NCBI GenBank assembly: GCA_963742585.1
Contig: CAVUMI010000009.1
Location: 2,214,327 to 2,278,326, forward strand
Origin: JACDEA01 sp963742585
Lineage (GTDB): Bacteria > Actinomycetota > Acidimicrobiia > Acidimicrobiales > JACDEA01
DNA length: 64,000 nucleotides
Direction of reading: 5' to 3'
The notes under the pieces were generated by a model that saw only the letters and a list, made by a program, of their open reading frames with translations, did no database searches and was not told the origin of the DNA. Each line of letters starts with the position of its first letter. The stretch's first letter is position 1. Below are positions 27,506 to 36,130 of this stretch, in pieces. Made by a program: the position numbers and the translations under genes.

Positions 27506-28644
27506 TTGCACGCAGCACTGCGCAGGATCGCTGATGAGCTCGACGACATGCTCGTCGCGCTCGATCCCGCGGCGCTCCATGCCCGCGATGCAGTAACCCT
27601 GCTCGAGGACGCCACCGCGATCGAAAGACGCGCCGCGGCGATACGGACCCTGGTGGCCGACCGCGCCGCGGACGCGGCGGAGTGGACCCGGGGCGGCTAC
27701 CGCGGCCCTGAGGAGTGGTTGGCCCAGAAGACCGGCACCAGCTACGGCGCGGCCAAGGACACCTTGGAGACCTCGGCCAAGCTCGAAGACCTGCCCAGCA
27801 CCAACGAGGCACTGCGCAAGGGCGAGCTCTCAGGGGCCCAGATCAATGAGATAGGCCCCGCCGCGAACCCGGAGAACGAGCAACGCCTGCTGGGCGCGGC
27901 CAAGCGCGAGAGCTTCAAGGGGCTCAAGGGCACCTGCGCCAAGGAGAAGGCCAAGGCCCGTCCGGTCGATGACGCGGCCGCCCGTCACGCCGCGCATCCA
28001 CAAGGAGCGCCACCACCGGAGCTGGACCGATGCAGAGGGTGGCTACTGCTACTCGGGCCGCAATACCGCGATGGCCGGGGCGCAGTTCGACGCCGCGCTC
28101 GCCGCGGAGGCCGAAAAGGTCTTCAAGGCCGCCCATGCCGAGGGCCGGCGTGAGTCAGCCGAGGCCTACCGGGCCGATGCGCTGCTGAACCTGGTCACCG
28201 GCGGCGGGGCCAGCGTCGATACCACCGTGGTGATCCGGGTCGATGCAGTCGGCAGCTGCGCAACGAGGGTGGCGTCGCGGAGACCAGCACCGGGCCGGTC
28301 CCGGTGAGCGAGGCCATCGGGGCCATCCTGGCCGGGGCCTTTATCAAGGTGCTGGCTCACCGACGGGGTCGATGTCGTCAATGGTGGCCCATCCGGGCCG
28401 GCGCCGGCCCGCGACCCTCGATACCGCCATCTTCGAGCGCGACGGCTATCGCTGCGTTCGCCCGGGCTGCTCGTCGGCCCATCGGCTGCAGGTGCACCAC
28501 TACCGCATCGACTACGGCAAGAAGGGTCCGACCGCCTACTGGAACCTGGCCACGCTGTGTTCCTTCGACCACGACCTCATCACCTACGGCGGACACCGTC
28601 TCGAGGGTGGGCCCGGAGCGTGGGCGTGGCGCGGACCGCCCTAG
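27506..28644 (+). CDS. HNH endonuclease, 13E12/DUF222-like repeat family, frame changes
   Basis: TTG 27506 is preceded by GGAGG at 27496-27500. The N-terminal helical domain (RRIADELDDMLVALDPAALHARDAVTLLEDATAIERRAAAIRTLVADR; GTSYGAAKDTLETSAKLEDLPSTNEALRKGELSGAQINEI) matches the DUF222/13E12 group. The C-terminal nuclease domain reads FERDGYRCVRPGCSSAHRLQVHHYRIDYG, with the HH of the ββα-metal fold, then NLATLCSFDHDLITYGGHRLEGG. Frame changes near 27,990, 28,250 and 28,370 join the parts. The promoter carries a LexA box, so expression is expected under DNA damage. Confidence 0.82.
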
Positions 28645-28715
28645 TCGGCCATTGCCGCGAGACGGCGTCGCGACACGGGCACCAAACCGCGTTCGGCGGC
28701 TACCTTCGCTTAACG

Positions 28716-29252
28716 TCAGCTCCCGCCGGCCATCACGATCATCTGGGCCCGGGCGATCGTGTGGCCAAACAGGTTGAAGCCGAGCAGCGCAGGCATCGCG
28801 TCAGCCGGCACGCCGAGGTCGGCGGTATCCAGCGCGTACACGTTGATGAAATAGCGGTGCGCCGGGTGACCCTCGGGCGGAGCCGCGCCGAGGAAGCGGG
28901 CACTCCCGGCGTCGTTCTTGTATTGGATGGCGCCTGCCGGCAGGCCGGGCCCGTCATCGTCGCCTGCACCCTCGGGCAGCTCGGTCACCGACGCGGGCAG
29001 CGTCGCGACCGCCCAGTGCCAGAACCCGGAGCCGGTGGGCGCGTCGGGGTCGTAGATCGTTACGGCGTAACCCTGCGTGCCGTCGGGCGCGCCGGACCAG
29101 CTCAGCTGAGGGGAGCGGTCCTTGCCGCCCGGCACGCCGAAGATGCCGGACATCTGATCGAGCCCGAGCGTGTCGCCTTCGGCCAGCGTCGTGCTGGTCA
29201 CGGTGAAACTCGGCACCGCGGGATGCATCGCGAAGGGGTCGTTACGGGTCAT
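28716..29252 (-). CDS. YbhB/YbcL family Raf-kinase-inhibitor-like (PEBP) protein
   Basis: 178 residues from ATG 29252. Family markers: SPQLSWSGAPDGTQGYAVTIYDPDAPTGSGFWHWAVATLP (ligand-site DPDAP and HW), GAIQYKNDAGSARFLGAAPPEGHPAHRYFINVYALD (the GP.P..GHRY equivalent), and a C-terminal ALLGFNLFGHTIARAQMI. No signal peptide. PEBP-fold proteins bind phosphate-containing or anionic ligands; the bacterial function is unsettled. The LLM gene lies upstream on the same strand, ten bases away. Confidence 0.9.
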   Translation of the reverse strand: MTRNDPFAMHPAVPSFTVTSTTLAEGDTLGLDQMSGIFGVPGGKDRSPQLSWSGAPDGTQGYAVTIYDPDAPTGSGFWHWAVATLPASVTELPEGAGDDDGPGLPAGAIQYKNDAGSARFLGAAPPEGHPAHRYFINVYALDTADLGVPADAMPALLGFNLFGHTIARAQMIVMAGGS

Positions 29253-29262
29253 CGCGACAGCC

Positions 29263-30295
29263 TCACACGCTGATCGGGCTCCTGCCCGCGCGCGGTCCGA
29301 AGCCCTCCACGACGGCGGCGACAACCTCCGGCGTGACTCGGTATGGCATGTAGAAAGCCACGCGGTCGGCCAGGTCCCCGAATCGCTCACGCACGAGTGG
29401 GGCGATCTCGTGCGGCCGGCCGCGCACCGTCAACGCGTCGAGCATCTCGTCGGTGACGAGGGTCGACATCTCCGCCCAGCTGCCCGCCTTCGACAGTTGA
29501 TTGAGACGGGGCTGGATGTCGCCCCACCCTTCAGTGTCGAGCGGGGGCCTGTACGCTGGAGTTGACCCGTAGAACGAGAGCAACGCGGCGCGCACCTGCG
29601 TCGGCGACCGCCATCTCCTCGTCGTCTCGGCCGGAAACGACAATGACGTCGCACACGATGGTGACGTCCGTCCGACTGCGGCATCCCTCCGTGAGGGCGC
29701 GCTCGATGGTGGGCCGTGAGTGCTCGAGAATGTGCCGCCTCGTGTTGAACGGATGGAGGAACAGCCCGTCGGCGACGGTGAGGGCGAGTTTCGTCATCCG
29801 CGGCCCGAGCGCTCCGAGCAGCACGGGCGGCGGCCCGTAGGGGTTCGGCCCCGGGTCGAACGTCGGCTGCATGAGGGTGTGCGTGAAATAGCGGCCGTGG
29901 AAGTCCAGCGGCTCTCCGTCCTGCCAGCGCCGGAAGATGGCCTTGATCGCACGCACCATCTCGTCCAGGCGCGCCACCGGCGGATCGAACGGCATCCCGT
30001 AGCGCTTCTCGATGTTGGCTCGGACCTGCGTGCCGAGCCCGAGCACGAACTTGCCACGAGACAGTCGTTGAAGGTGCCACGCCTGATACGCGTGGGTTAG
30101 CGGGCTGCGCGGGAATGCGAGTGCAACATTCGGGTAGATGGCGAGGTCCGTCGCCTGCGCGGCCACGGCGAGGGGAAGGAAGGGGTCGTCGGGGCCCTCG
30201 AACGTGAACACGCCGTCCAGCCCCAGGCCTTCATACAGGCGGGCGCGCTCGGCCGCGTCTTCAATCGGCGCGTTGAGATGGGTGTCGAGCTTCAA
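29263..30295 (-). CDS. LLM-class F420-dependent oxidoreductase, one frame change
   Basis: From ATG 30295: MKLDTHLNAPIEDAAERARLYEGLGLDGVFTFEGPDDPFLPLAVAAQATDLA, PRSPLTHAYQAWHLQRLSRGKFVLGLGTQVRANIEKRYGMPFDPPVARLDEMVRAIKAIF. This is the luciferase-like TIM-barrel with the actinobacterial F420-type GLGTQV region. After a frame change near 29,590 the C-terminus AALLSFYGSTPAYRPPLDTEGWGD and RGRPHEIAPLVRERFGD follow. It is likely a hydride-transfer enzyme using reduced F420 on an unknown substrate. Joined length (~340 residues) is normal. Confidence 0.87.
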
Positions 30296-30345
30296 GCCTC
30301 GAGCAGGCTAAGCCGGCAACGGCTAGCGCGGTATAACAGGCGGCC

Positions 30346-30747
30346 ATGCCGATGACACCCAAGTCGAATTCGACCCGGAAGCCGCCCGAACCATCGGATA
30401 GTCACGCCGACATCGACGATTGGATGCGGCGCGTGATGCCCGACCTGAATCCCATCGTCAAGCAACTGGACGAATCGATCCGCAAGGCGATCCCGAAACT
30501 TCAATACGCGGTCAAGTGGAAGAAGGCGTATTACGGGTTGCCAAAGCTCGGGTGGCTCATCGAGATGGTCTCCTACGACGTCTCCGTGAATGTCGTCTTC
30601 TTCGGCGGGGCTGACTTCGACCCCCCGCCGCCGCTTGGTACCACCGATCGCACGCGCTACGTGAAGCTGACGACCCTGGACGAGGCGAAGGGGCCGGAGA
30701 TGGCCAAGTGGATCAAGCAAGCGAAGAGCGTTCCCGGCTGGCTCTGA
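30346..30747 (+). CDS. DUF1801 domain protein (YdhG-like)
   Basis: 133 residues. Core: DIDDWMRRVMPDLNPIVKQLDESIRKAIPKLQYAVKWKKAYYGLPKLGWLIEMVSYDVSVNVVFFGGADF, then YVKLTTLDEAKGPEMAKWIKQA. These match the DUF1801 fold, a small alpha/beta domain with a conserved KW...YG. Function unknown; some members are metal-stress associated. It is divergent from the LLM gene with 50 bases between starts. Confidence 0.85.
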   Translation: MPMTPKSNSTRKPPEPSDSHADIDDWMRRVMPDLNPIVKQLDESIRKAIPKLQYAVKWKKAYYGLPKLGWLIEMVSYDVSVNVVFFGGADFDPPPPLGTTDRTRYVKLTTLDEAKGPEMAKWIKQAKSVPGWL

Positions 30748-30941
30748 CAAGCCTTGACACGACCGAGGCCGGCCGGGAAGATTGGCCGCCACGGCGCCGA
30801 CCGGTCGCCGAGCCGTGGAGCATCCGCCCCAGCCGGGGTTCCATTGGCGAAGGGGAAGCTGCCCTCACGGTTGTCAATGTCACAGGCCATCTTCCAACAC
30901 CGCGTTGCTGGGGAACGAGGGTGTCACGAGGAGGCTTGTCC

Positions 30942-31993
30942 ATGACCAAGCAAGGCAGTTTCAAGAAGGCTGTCCGCCGCCACGCCAAGGAAACCGGCCA
31001 GCGCTACACCGAAGCGCTCACCGATCTCGAAGGCCTGCAAGACCGGATGTTTCACCAACCGGTCGCTGAGCAACTGGTGACCCATCTCAGCGAGCGCTAC
31101 GGCATTGATGCGCGCGGCGACGAAGCTCAGCGTGCACAACGACCACGTCTTCCGCATCGACAGAGGCGACGGCGAACCGTGGATCGCGCGCGCGTTTCCG
31201 CCCGCGCGTCCGAAGGCCGGCGTCGAAGGCGACGCCGCCATCCTGCGGTTTCTTGCGCAACACGACTACCCGGCTGAGCGGCTTGCGGCCAACGACGCCG
31301 TCTCCGACTTCGACGGCAGCGCGGTCCTCGTCACCGGACTGATCGCCGGCACGGAACTCCCCGGCGCTCCCGAGAAGATGGGGCTCATGGCCGACCTGCT
31401 CGGACGGCTTCACGCGCTGCCGTTAGATGAGTCCGTCAGCCGCCCTGGCGGATCGAGCGGGGAGGACCCGAGCCGGGAGGGTCGCCCGCGCCAGGACCTG
31501 CTCGCGGCGCTGTCATTCCTCGATGCCGTCGACACGAAGGTCACGCCGGACGCACCGCGAACGATTCGAGCAACTGCGCGACAAAGTGCGCTCGGCAGAC
31601 GACGGCGACGGTCTGCCCGAGGCGCTGCTCCACGGCAACCTCCTCCACGCCCCCGACCACGCCGTCATGTCCGCGCAAGGACCGGTGGTGATCAACTGGA
31701 AGGCGTCCGGGCGCGGCCCGCGTTTGGCCGACTTCGCCTACTTGATGTGGGGCACCTGGCTCGACCAAGCCTGCATCGACGCGGCCGTGAACGCGTACCG
31801 GCGCCACATCGAAGTGACCGACGATGAGCTGGACCGGTTCGAGGCGATGATGTTCATTCGACCCGCCTACCTGGCCTGCTTCGGCTACCGGCGCAACCTC
31901 GTCATGGGCTGGAACGAGGACGTGTGGGGCTTCATTGACCCCGAGTACCTCAGCGCAGCAGCCGCCGCGACCCGAACCGCGTTCCGCCGTTAG
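30942..31993 (+). CDS. Aminoglycoside-phosphotransferase-fold protein, degenerate catalytic residues, frame changes
   Basis: ATG 30942 follows GAGGAGG at the right distance. An N-terminal ~55-residue helical extension (QGSFKKAVRRHAKETGQRYTEALTDLEGLQDRMF) precedes the kinase fold, which opens LSVHNDHVFRID and PWIARAFPPARPKAGVEGDAAILRFLAQHDYPAERL. The catalytic loop reads HGNLLHAPDHAV and the metal loop VVINWKASGRGPRLADFAYLMW. The family consensus has Asp at both Asn positions (HGD; IDW). Frame changes near 31,115 and 31,555. Either a pseudokinase or a divergent enzyme. The kinase-fold call is secure; activity is not. Confidence 0.72.
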
Positions 31994-32140
31994 GAAAACG
32001 ACGTGCAGTACGCGAGCGCCGCCTCAACATCGGGGACGTTCAGACCCACATGCTCGATCTTCTGCATGTAACAGTCTGGGCGCAGGTCCCTCCCCTCGAC
32101 CGCGACTAAAGTTGAGTCAACCGATCAGGTTTATGGTGAG

Positions 32141-33155
32141 TTGACCGACGTGCTCGTTCCCGCAACGACCAGCGAGCCGCTGGTCGCCCTCGACCTGCCC
32201 GCGGCGCCGCCGGTCATCAGGGCGACCGCCGTGCCGGTACGCCGGCCGAAGGCACCGGCGGTCGTACTGGTCCTACTGGGCGTGATGCTGGCGATCGGGC
32301 CGATTGTCGGTGGGCTGTTCTCGAAGATCGCATCGGGCAAGCAGATGATCGACCAGTTCGCACCGCACATGGAGGCCGACGCGTTGGCCCGATACGGCAC
32401 CGACCTCCAGACGCTGCGGGCGGCGGCGGCCGCTGTGGACACGATCTACGCGCAACAAGGCGTGGCAACCGGCCGGTTCCCGGGACTCGACCTCTATCGC
32501 CGCCAAGCAAGCGAAATCGACAGGCACGCGACGGCGCTGCTCAACCGGGTGGAGCGGGCCGAACCCGACTACCGCCGCATCGCCAAGATCGGCGGGTTCG
32601 ATCGCATCCCGTTCCTCATCGTTCTCTATGGCATCGCCTTGATCTACGGAGCCTGCGTGCTCCTCGCCGGTACACGCGGCCGGGCTCGCGCCGGCTGTCG
32701 GCCTGGTCGTCGTGGCGTCGCTCGCGCTTGCCGTGTATCCCTTCGTCAGCGATCTCAGCAGCGGGACCAAGGCCGGCCAACGGATGTTGCGCGGCTTCGC
32801 GCCGATGATGACGCGTGGTGAAGTCCGCCAACTCCAGGCCGACTTTGTCGTTCTCGTCACCGCGGACGGCGAACTCGACACCGGCTTCCGCGCCGTGCCC
32901 CAAACCGGTCAACCGGCGGCCGATGTGAACGCGCTCCTCAGCGCCTGGCCGCAGATCTCGTCGGACCTCGCAGCGCTGGTCGGAACAATCAACGACAACA
33001 TCGGTAACTTCAACACGCTCGACGACCTCCACTCACTGCTGCGCAGCGCCGGTGCTTCGGGCCTCCAGTCCTTCCCCGTGCTGTTGGTGGGGCTCGCCAT
33101 CGTCGGCGCCACACTCGCAGTCGCCGCAGTCCCACGTCGCAGGAGGGTGTCATGA
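32141..33155 (+). CDS. Four-helix membrane protein with internal duplication, envelope cluster, one frame change
   Basis: Start TTG 32141 is the only plausible initiator in frame. Hydrophobic segments: APAVVLVLLGVMLAIGPIVGG, IPFLIVLYGIALIYGACVLL, then after a frame change near 32,685 GLVVVASLALAVYPF and FPVLLVGLAIVGATLAVAAVP. Each of the two external loops begins with a similar block (GKQMIDQFAPHM and GQRMLRGFAPMM), followed by a helical domain, so the protein is a duplicated TM-loop-TM unit. No family recognised. Its stop overlaps the lipoprotein ATG (ATGA), so it is the first gene of a four-gene transcript with the ABC transporter. Confidence 0.7.
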
Positions 33156-33952
33156 CGCGCCGTATCGCAATCGTTATCGCCGCGATTTTCGCAGTGACCG
33201 CCGCCGCCTGTTCGAACGACAAGAGCAACGATGACGCGTCGCGCACCGGCGAAGAACTAATCGGTTTGCTCCGGCTCACACCCGGCGAGGTGAACGGCGC
33301 CGCGGTCACCGGTACGTGGTTCCGCATGCTGCAGCCCGGGGGCAACGCCAAGTCCGGGCCGTACATGATCAACGCCGACTCGCCCGCTGACGGTGGCCAG
33401 GCCACGTTGCTCCAGCCCGGTACGTCCGGCGGTTTGCGCACCGGCGGCTACCAGTCACAGCCGGCGCCGGCCTTCGACGGCGGCGGGAACTCGCTGGCCG
33501 ATGCCGTCACCGCGCCCACCAGGTTCTTCGGCGTGAGGTTCAGCATCTCGACGAACGAGACGGACCTGCAGACCAAAACCAAGGTCGCGCCGCCGACGAT
33601 CCACGTCGAGGACGGTCGGCTCACCGCCGACCTGTCGTCGTGGGCGGCGTCGTGGAACAACCAGGACTTCAATCAGGGTGCACCCAAGCCGGTCCAGAGC
33701 ACGCAGGCCCAGGCGCCGGGCCAGAAGGAGGCGCAGCGCGTGTGGGACTGGGTGTCGCAAAAGTGGCTCGAGGCGGCGCCGCGCTCGACGGTCACCGGCG
33801 GTGGCGCGAGCGGCACGTACAACGCCGAGAGCGGCGCGTTCGTGCTCGAGTGGACGAGCCACATCGACGGCGGGCCGTTCAACGGGTTCACCGGGCTGTG
33901 GCACCTCGAGGGAACCTTCGAGCCGTCCGGACACGCGCCGGCGGGCGCCTAG
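33152..33952 (+). CDS. Lipoprotein of unnamed family, paralogue of the 36.1 kb secreted protein
   Basis: 266 residues with a lipoprotein signal (MTRRIAIVIAAIFAVTAAAC; Cys at 20). The mature domain has GTWFRMLQPGG, GGLRTGGYQSQPAPAFDGGGNSL, FFGVRFSIST, WNNQDFNQGAPKP and EWTSHIDGGPFNGFTGLWHLEGTF. The same blocks, in order, occur in the protein at 36,131-37,138. An extra ~33-residue helical insertion after APKP is unique to this copy. No named domain. It lies between the duplicated membrane protein and the ABC ATPase, so is plausibly the extracytoplasmic component of that transporter. Confidence 0.8.
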   Translation: MTRRIAIVIAAIFAVTAAACSNDKSNDDASRTGEELIGLLRLTPGEVNGAAVTGTWFRMLQPGGNAKSGPYMINADSPADGGQATLLQPGTSGGLRTGGYQSQPAPAFDGGGNSLADAVTAPTRFFGVRFSISTNETDLQTKTKVAPPTIHVEDGRLTADLSSWAASWNNQDFNQGAPKPVQSTQAQAPGQKEAQRVWDWVSQKWLEAAPRSTVTGGGASGTYNAESGAFVLEWTSHIDGGPFNGFTGLWHLEGTFEPSGHAPAGA

Positions 33953-33953
33953 C

Positions 33954-34691
33954 GTGCGCGGGGCGCGGGCGGACAGCCGCACCGCCGCCGCCATCGTCGT
34001 CGAAGAAGCCACCAAGGTGATCGACGGCGTGACGGTGCTCGATCGCGTGTCGTTCACCGCCCACCCCGGACGCGTCACGGCGTTCATGGGTCCCAACGGC
34101 GCGGGCAAAACCACGACCTTGCGCGCCATCCTCGGCATCGATCACCTCACGTCCGGTCGCGCGACGATTGGCGGAAAACCCTTCTCCGAGCACCCGAGGC
34201 CGATGGAGATCGCTGGTGCGCTGTTGACGCCCGACGCCGCGCATCCACGACGCACTGCACGGGGCCACCTGCGCGTTCTCGCCGCCAGCAACGACTTGCC
34301 TCACTCGTCGGTCGAGGCTGCCCTCAACCTCGCCGGCATCGCCGGCATCGCTGATCTGCCCGTTGGCCAGATGTCACTCGGCATGCGGCAGCGGCTTGGC
34401 CTGGCGACGGCCTTGATCGGCGACCCGGCTGTTCTCATCCTGGACGAGCCCCACAACGGGCTCGACGCCGGCGCCATCCGCTGGCTCCGAGTAATCCTGC
34501 GCATGCTGGCCGACGGTGGCCGAACCGTCCTCCTCTCCAGTCACCTGATGGCGGAGATTGAGCAGTTCTGCGACGACGTCGTGGTTATCGACGAAGGGCG
34601 GATTCGCATGGCGGGCCCGCTGGGCCATTTCGTCAGCGGTCCGAGCCGGTCGTTGGAACAGCAGTACCTCGACATGGTGGATGGCCCGTGA
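33954..34691 (+). CDS. ABC transporter ATP-binding protein
   Basis: 245 residues from GTG 33954. Walker A GPNGAGKTT, a Q-loop region, signature MSLGMRQRLGLA, Walker B VLILDEP followed by HNGLD, and H-loop LLSSHLM are all present. The C-terminal stretch with VVVIDEGRIRMAGPL fits ABC-2 drug/lipid exporter subunits of the CcmA/NatA class. The permease follows with a GTGA overlap at 34688. It powers export of an unknown envelope substrate, with the lipoprotein and duplicated membrane protein as likely partners. Confidence 0.92.
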   Translation: MRGARADSRTAAAIVVEEATKVIDGVTVLDRVSFTAHPGRVTAFMGPNGAGKTTTLRAILGIDHLTSGRATIGGKPFSEHPRPMEIAGALLTPDAAHPRRTARGHLRVLAASNDLPHSSVEAALNLAGIAGIADLPVGQMSLGMRQRLGLATALIGDPAVLILDEPHNGLDAGAIRWLRVILRMLADGGRTVLLSSHLMAEIEQFCDDVVVIDEGRIRMAGPLGHFVSGPSRSLEQQYLDMVDGP

Positions 34692-35422
34692 CCGCCGCGC
34701 TGCGGGCGGAGATGCTGAAGATCGCGACGGTGCGCGGGCAAGTGATTGGCGCGGGTCTCGCGACGCTGGCCCTGCCAATGGTGTCGCTCCTCGTGGCAAC
34801 GACGGGCGGCGTCGGTTCGGGCGACACGGTCACGAGCGGTGCAGCAACCGGCTCGATCGCCGGATTGCTCGCCTTCGGCGTGTGGGGGGCCACGCTGGCG
34901 GCGGGTGAGTACGCGCAACAGACGATCGTCGCGAGCTTGACGACGGTGCCCCGCCGGTCGACGTTCTACAGCGCCAAGTTGGCCGCGATCACGGGCGTGG
35001 CCGCCGTCGCCGCGCTGGTCTCGGTCGTCGCCGCGTGGCTCATGGTGTGGGCTGTGCTTCCGGCCGGCGCGCACGACCTTGGCAATCCCGTCGCGCTGGT
35101 CGGTGTCCTGGCCGCCGTTGCCGCAGTGACGGCGCTCGGCGTGGCCGTCGGGTTGATGACCAAGTCACCCGCAGCGTCGGCGGCGATCGTCGTTGCCGCA
35201 GTCCTGTTCCCCAACGCAGCCGGCGGCCTACTCGGTGGGTTGGAGCGCTGGGTGGTCGGCGCCAGCCCCGGCGCGGTGATCACGCAGATGGTCGAAGGTG
35301 CGCAGCTCGCCGACAACCGCATGTTCCCCGGCGGCGCCGGCGCTGCGGTACTGACGATGCTGGCCGTCGCCAGCACGGTCGCGCTCGCCGGCGCGATCAC
35401 GTTTTTCCGCCGCGACGGCTAG
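34688..35422 (+). CDS. ABC-2 type transporter permease
   Basis: 244 residues from GTG 34688, with six hydrophobic segments: QVIGAGLATLALPMVSLLVA, GSIAGLLAFGVWGATLAAGEY, ITGVAAVAALVSVVAAWLMVW, LVGVLAAVAAVTALGVAVGL, AIVVAAVLFPNAAGGLLGG and MLAVASTVALAGAITFF. It begins with LRAEMLKIATVRGQ, the usual cytosolic lead of ABC-2 permeases. QQTIVASLTTVPRRSTFYSAKL is the expected loop after helix 2. The stop overlaps by four bases that of the convergent secreted-protein gene at 35419. Confidence 0.9.
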   Translation: MTAALRAEMLKIATVRGQVIGAGLATLALPMVSLLVATTGGVGSGDTVTSGAATGSIAGLLAFGVWGATLAAGEYAQQTIVASLTTVPRRSTFYSAKLAAITGVAAVAALVSVVAAWLMVWAVLPAGAHDLGNPVALVGVLAAVAAVTALGVAVGLMTKSPAASAAIVVAAVLFPNAAGGLLGGLERWVVGASPGAVITQMVEGAQLADNRMFPGGAGAAVLTMLAVASTVALAGAITFFRRDG

Positions 35423-36115
35423 CTCGCGCCCAACGCCAGCAGGGCCGGAACGCACGACGCTCCGGGCATGGCGGCGAACGCGGCAACGCCGGGACGAAGC
35501 GCGTTGGCGAGCGCCGCTTCGCCGTCCAGCACCTGCTGACGGTACGGGGCGTACAGCGGGTTGAGCGCGTCGAAGCCCGCCTGCTCAAGCGGGCGGACTA
35601 CGCCCACCACCGCGTTGATCGCGTCGGCGTTGGCATCGAGTTGCTGGCCGCCGGCGACAATCAGCGGGCCGAACAACGGGAACCCTGGTTCAAACGCCGG
35701 GACCATCGCGAAGGCCTCGGGCGAGAACGGTCCGAAGAAGGGGACGAGCGCGACCAGGTTGGCCAGGCCCGCCTGCTGCGTGGGCACCGCCAAGCCGAGC
35801 GGGCACGGTGCCAGCCCGTTGGTGCTCGGCGGCTCGGCGGGGGCGGCGCTCGGCGCCGGTGGGGCGGCTGCACCTGCGGGCGCGGCCAGGGTGTTGGTCG
35901 CGGGCGGTGTGAGTTCCGCTGCGGCGCTCGGGAAAACCTCGACGGGTGCCAGCGCGGCAACTGACTGTGCGATCCGCGCCCCGAGCGCAGGCGGCACCGC
36001 GACACCGTCGCGACCAGGGCGATAGGCGCGGCCCAGCAACGCGAATGTCGCCGAGCGCGACGAACGCGACGACGATCACGATGACCGCGACGAGGCGGGT
36101 CCGGCTGGCGTTCAC
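35419..36115 (-). CDS. Exported protein of unknown function, one frame change
   Basis: ATG 36115 begins MNASRTRLVAVIVIVVAFVALGDI, a signal anchor or signal peptide. After a frame change near 36,045 the mature part continues as RPGRDGVAVPPALGARIAQSVAALAPVEVFPS, a proline/alanine linker, then APCPLGLAVPTQQAGLANLVALVPFFGPFSPEAFAMVPAFEPGFPLFGPLIVAGG and ASCVPALLALGAS. Two Cys could form a disulphide. No family recognised. It lies 15 bases after the anchored paralogue and is co-oriented, so belongs to the same envelope cluster. Confidence 0.65.
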
Positions 36116-36130
36116 TTGTCCGTCGTCCTT

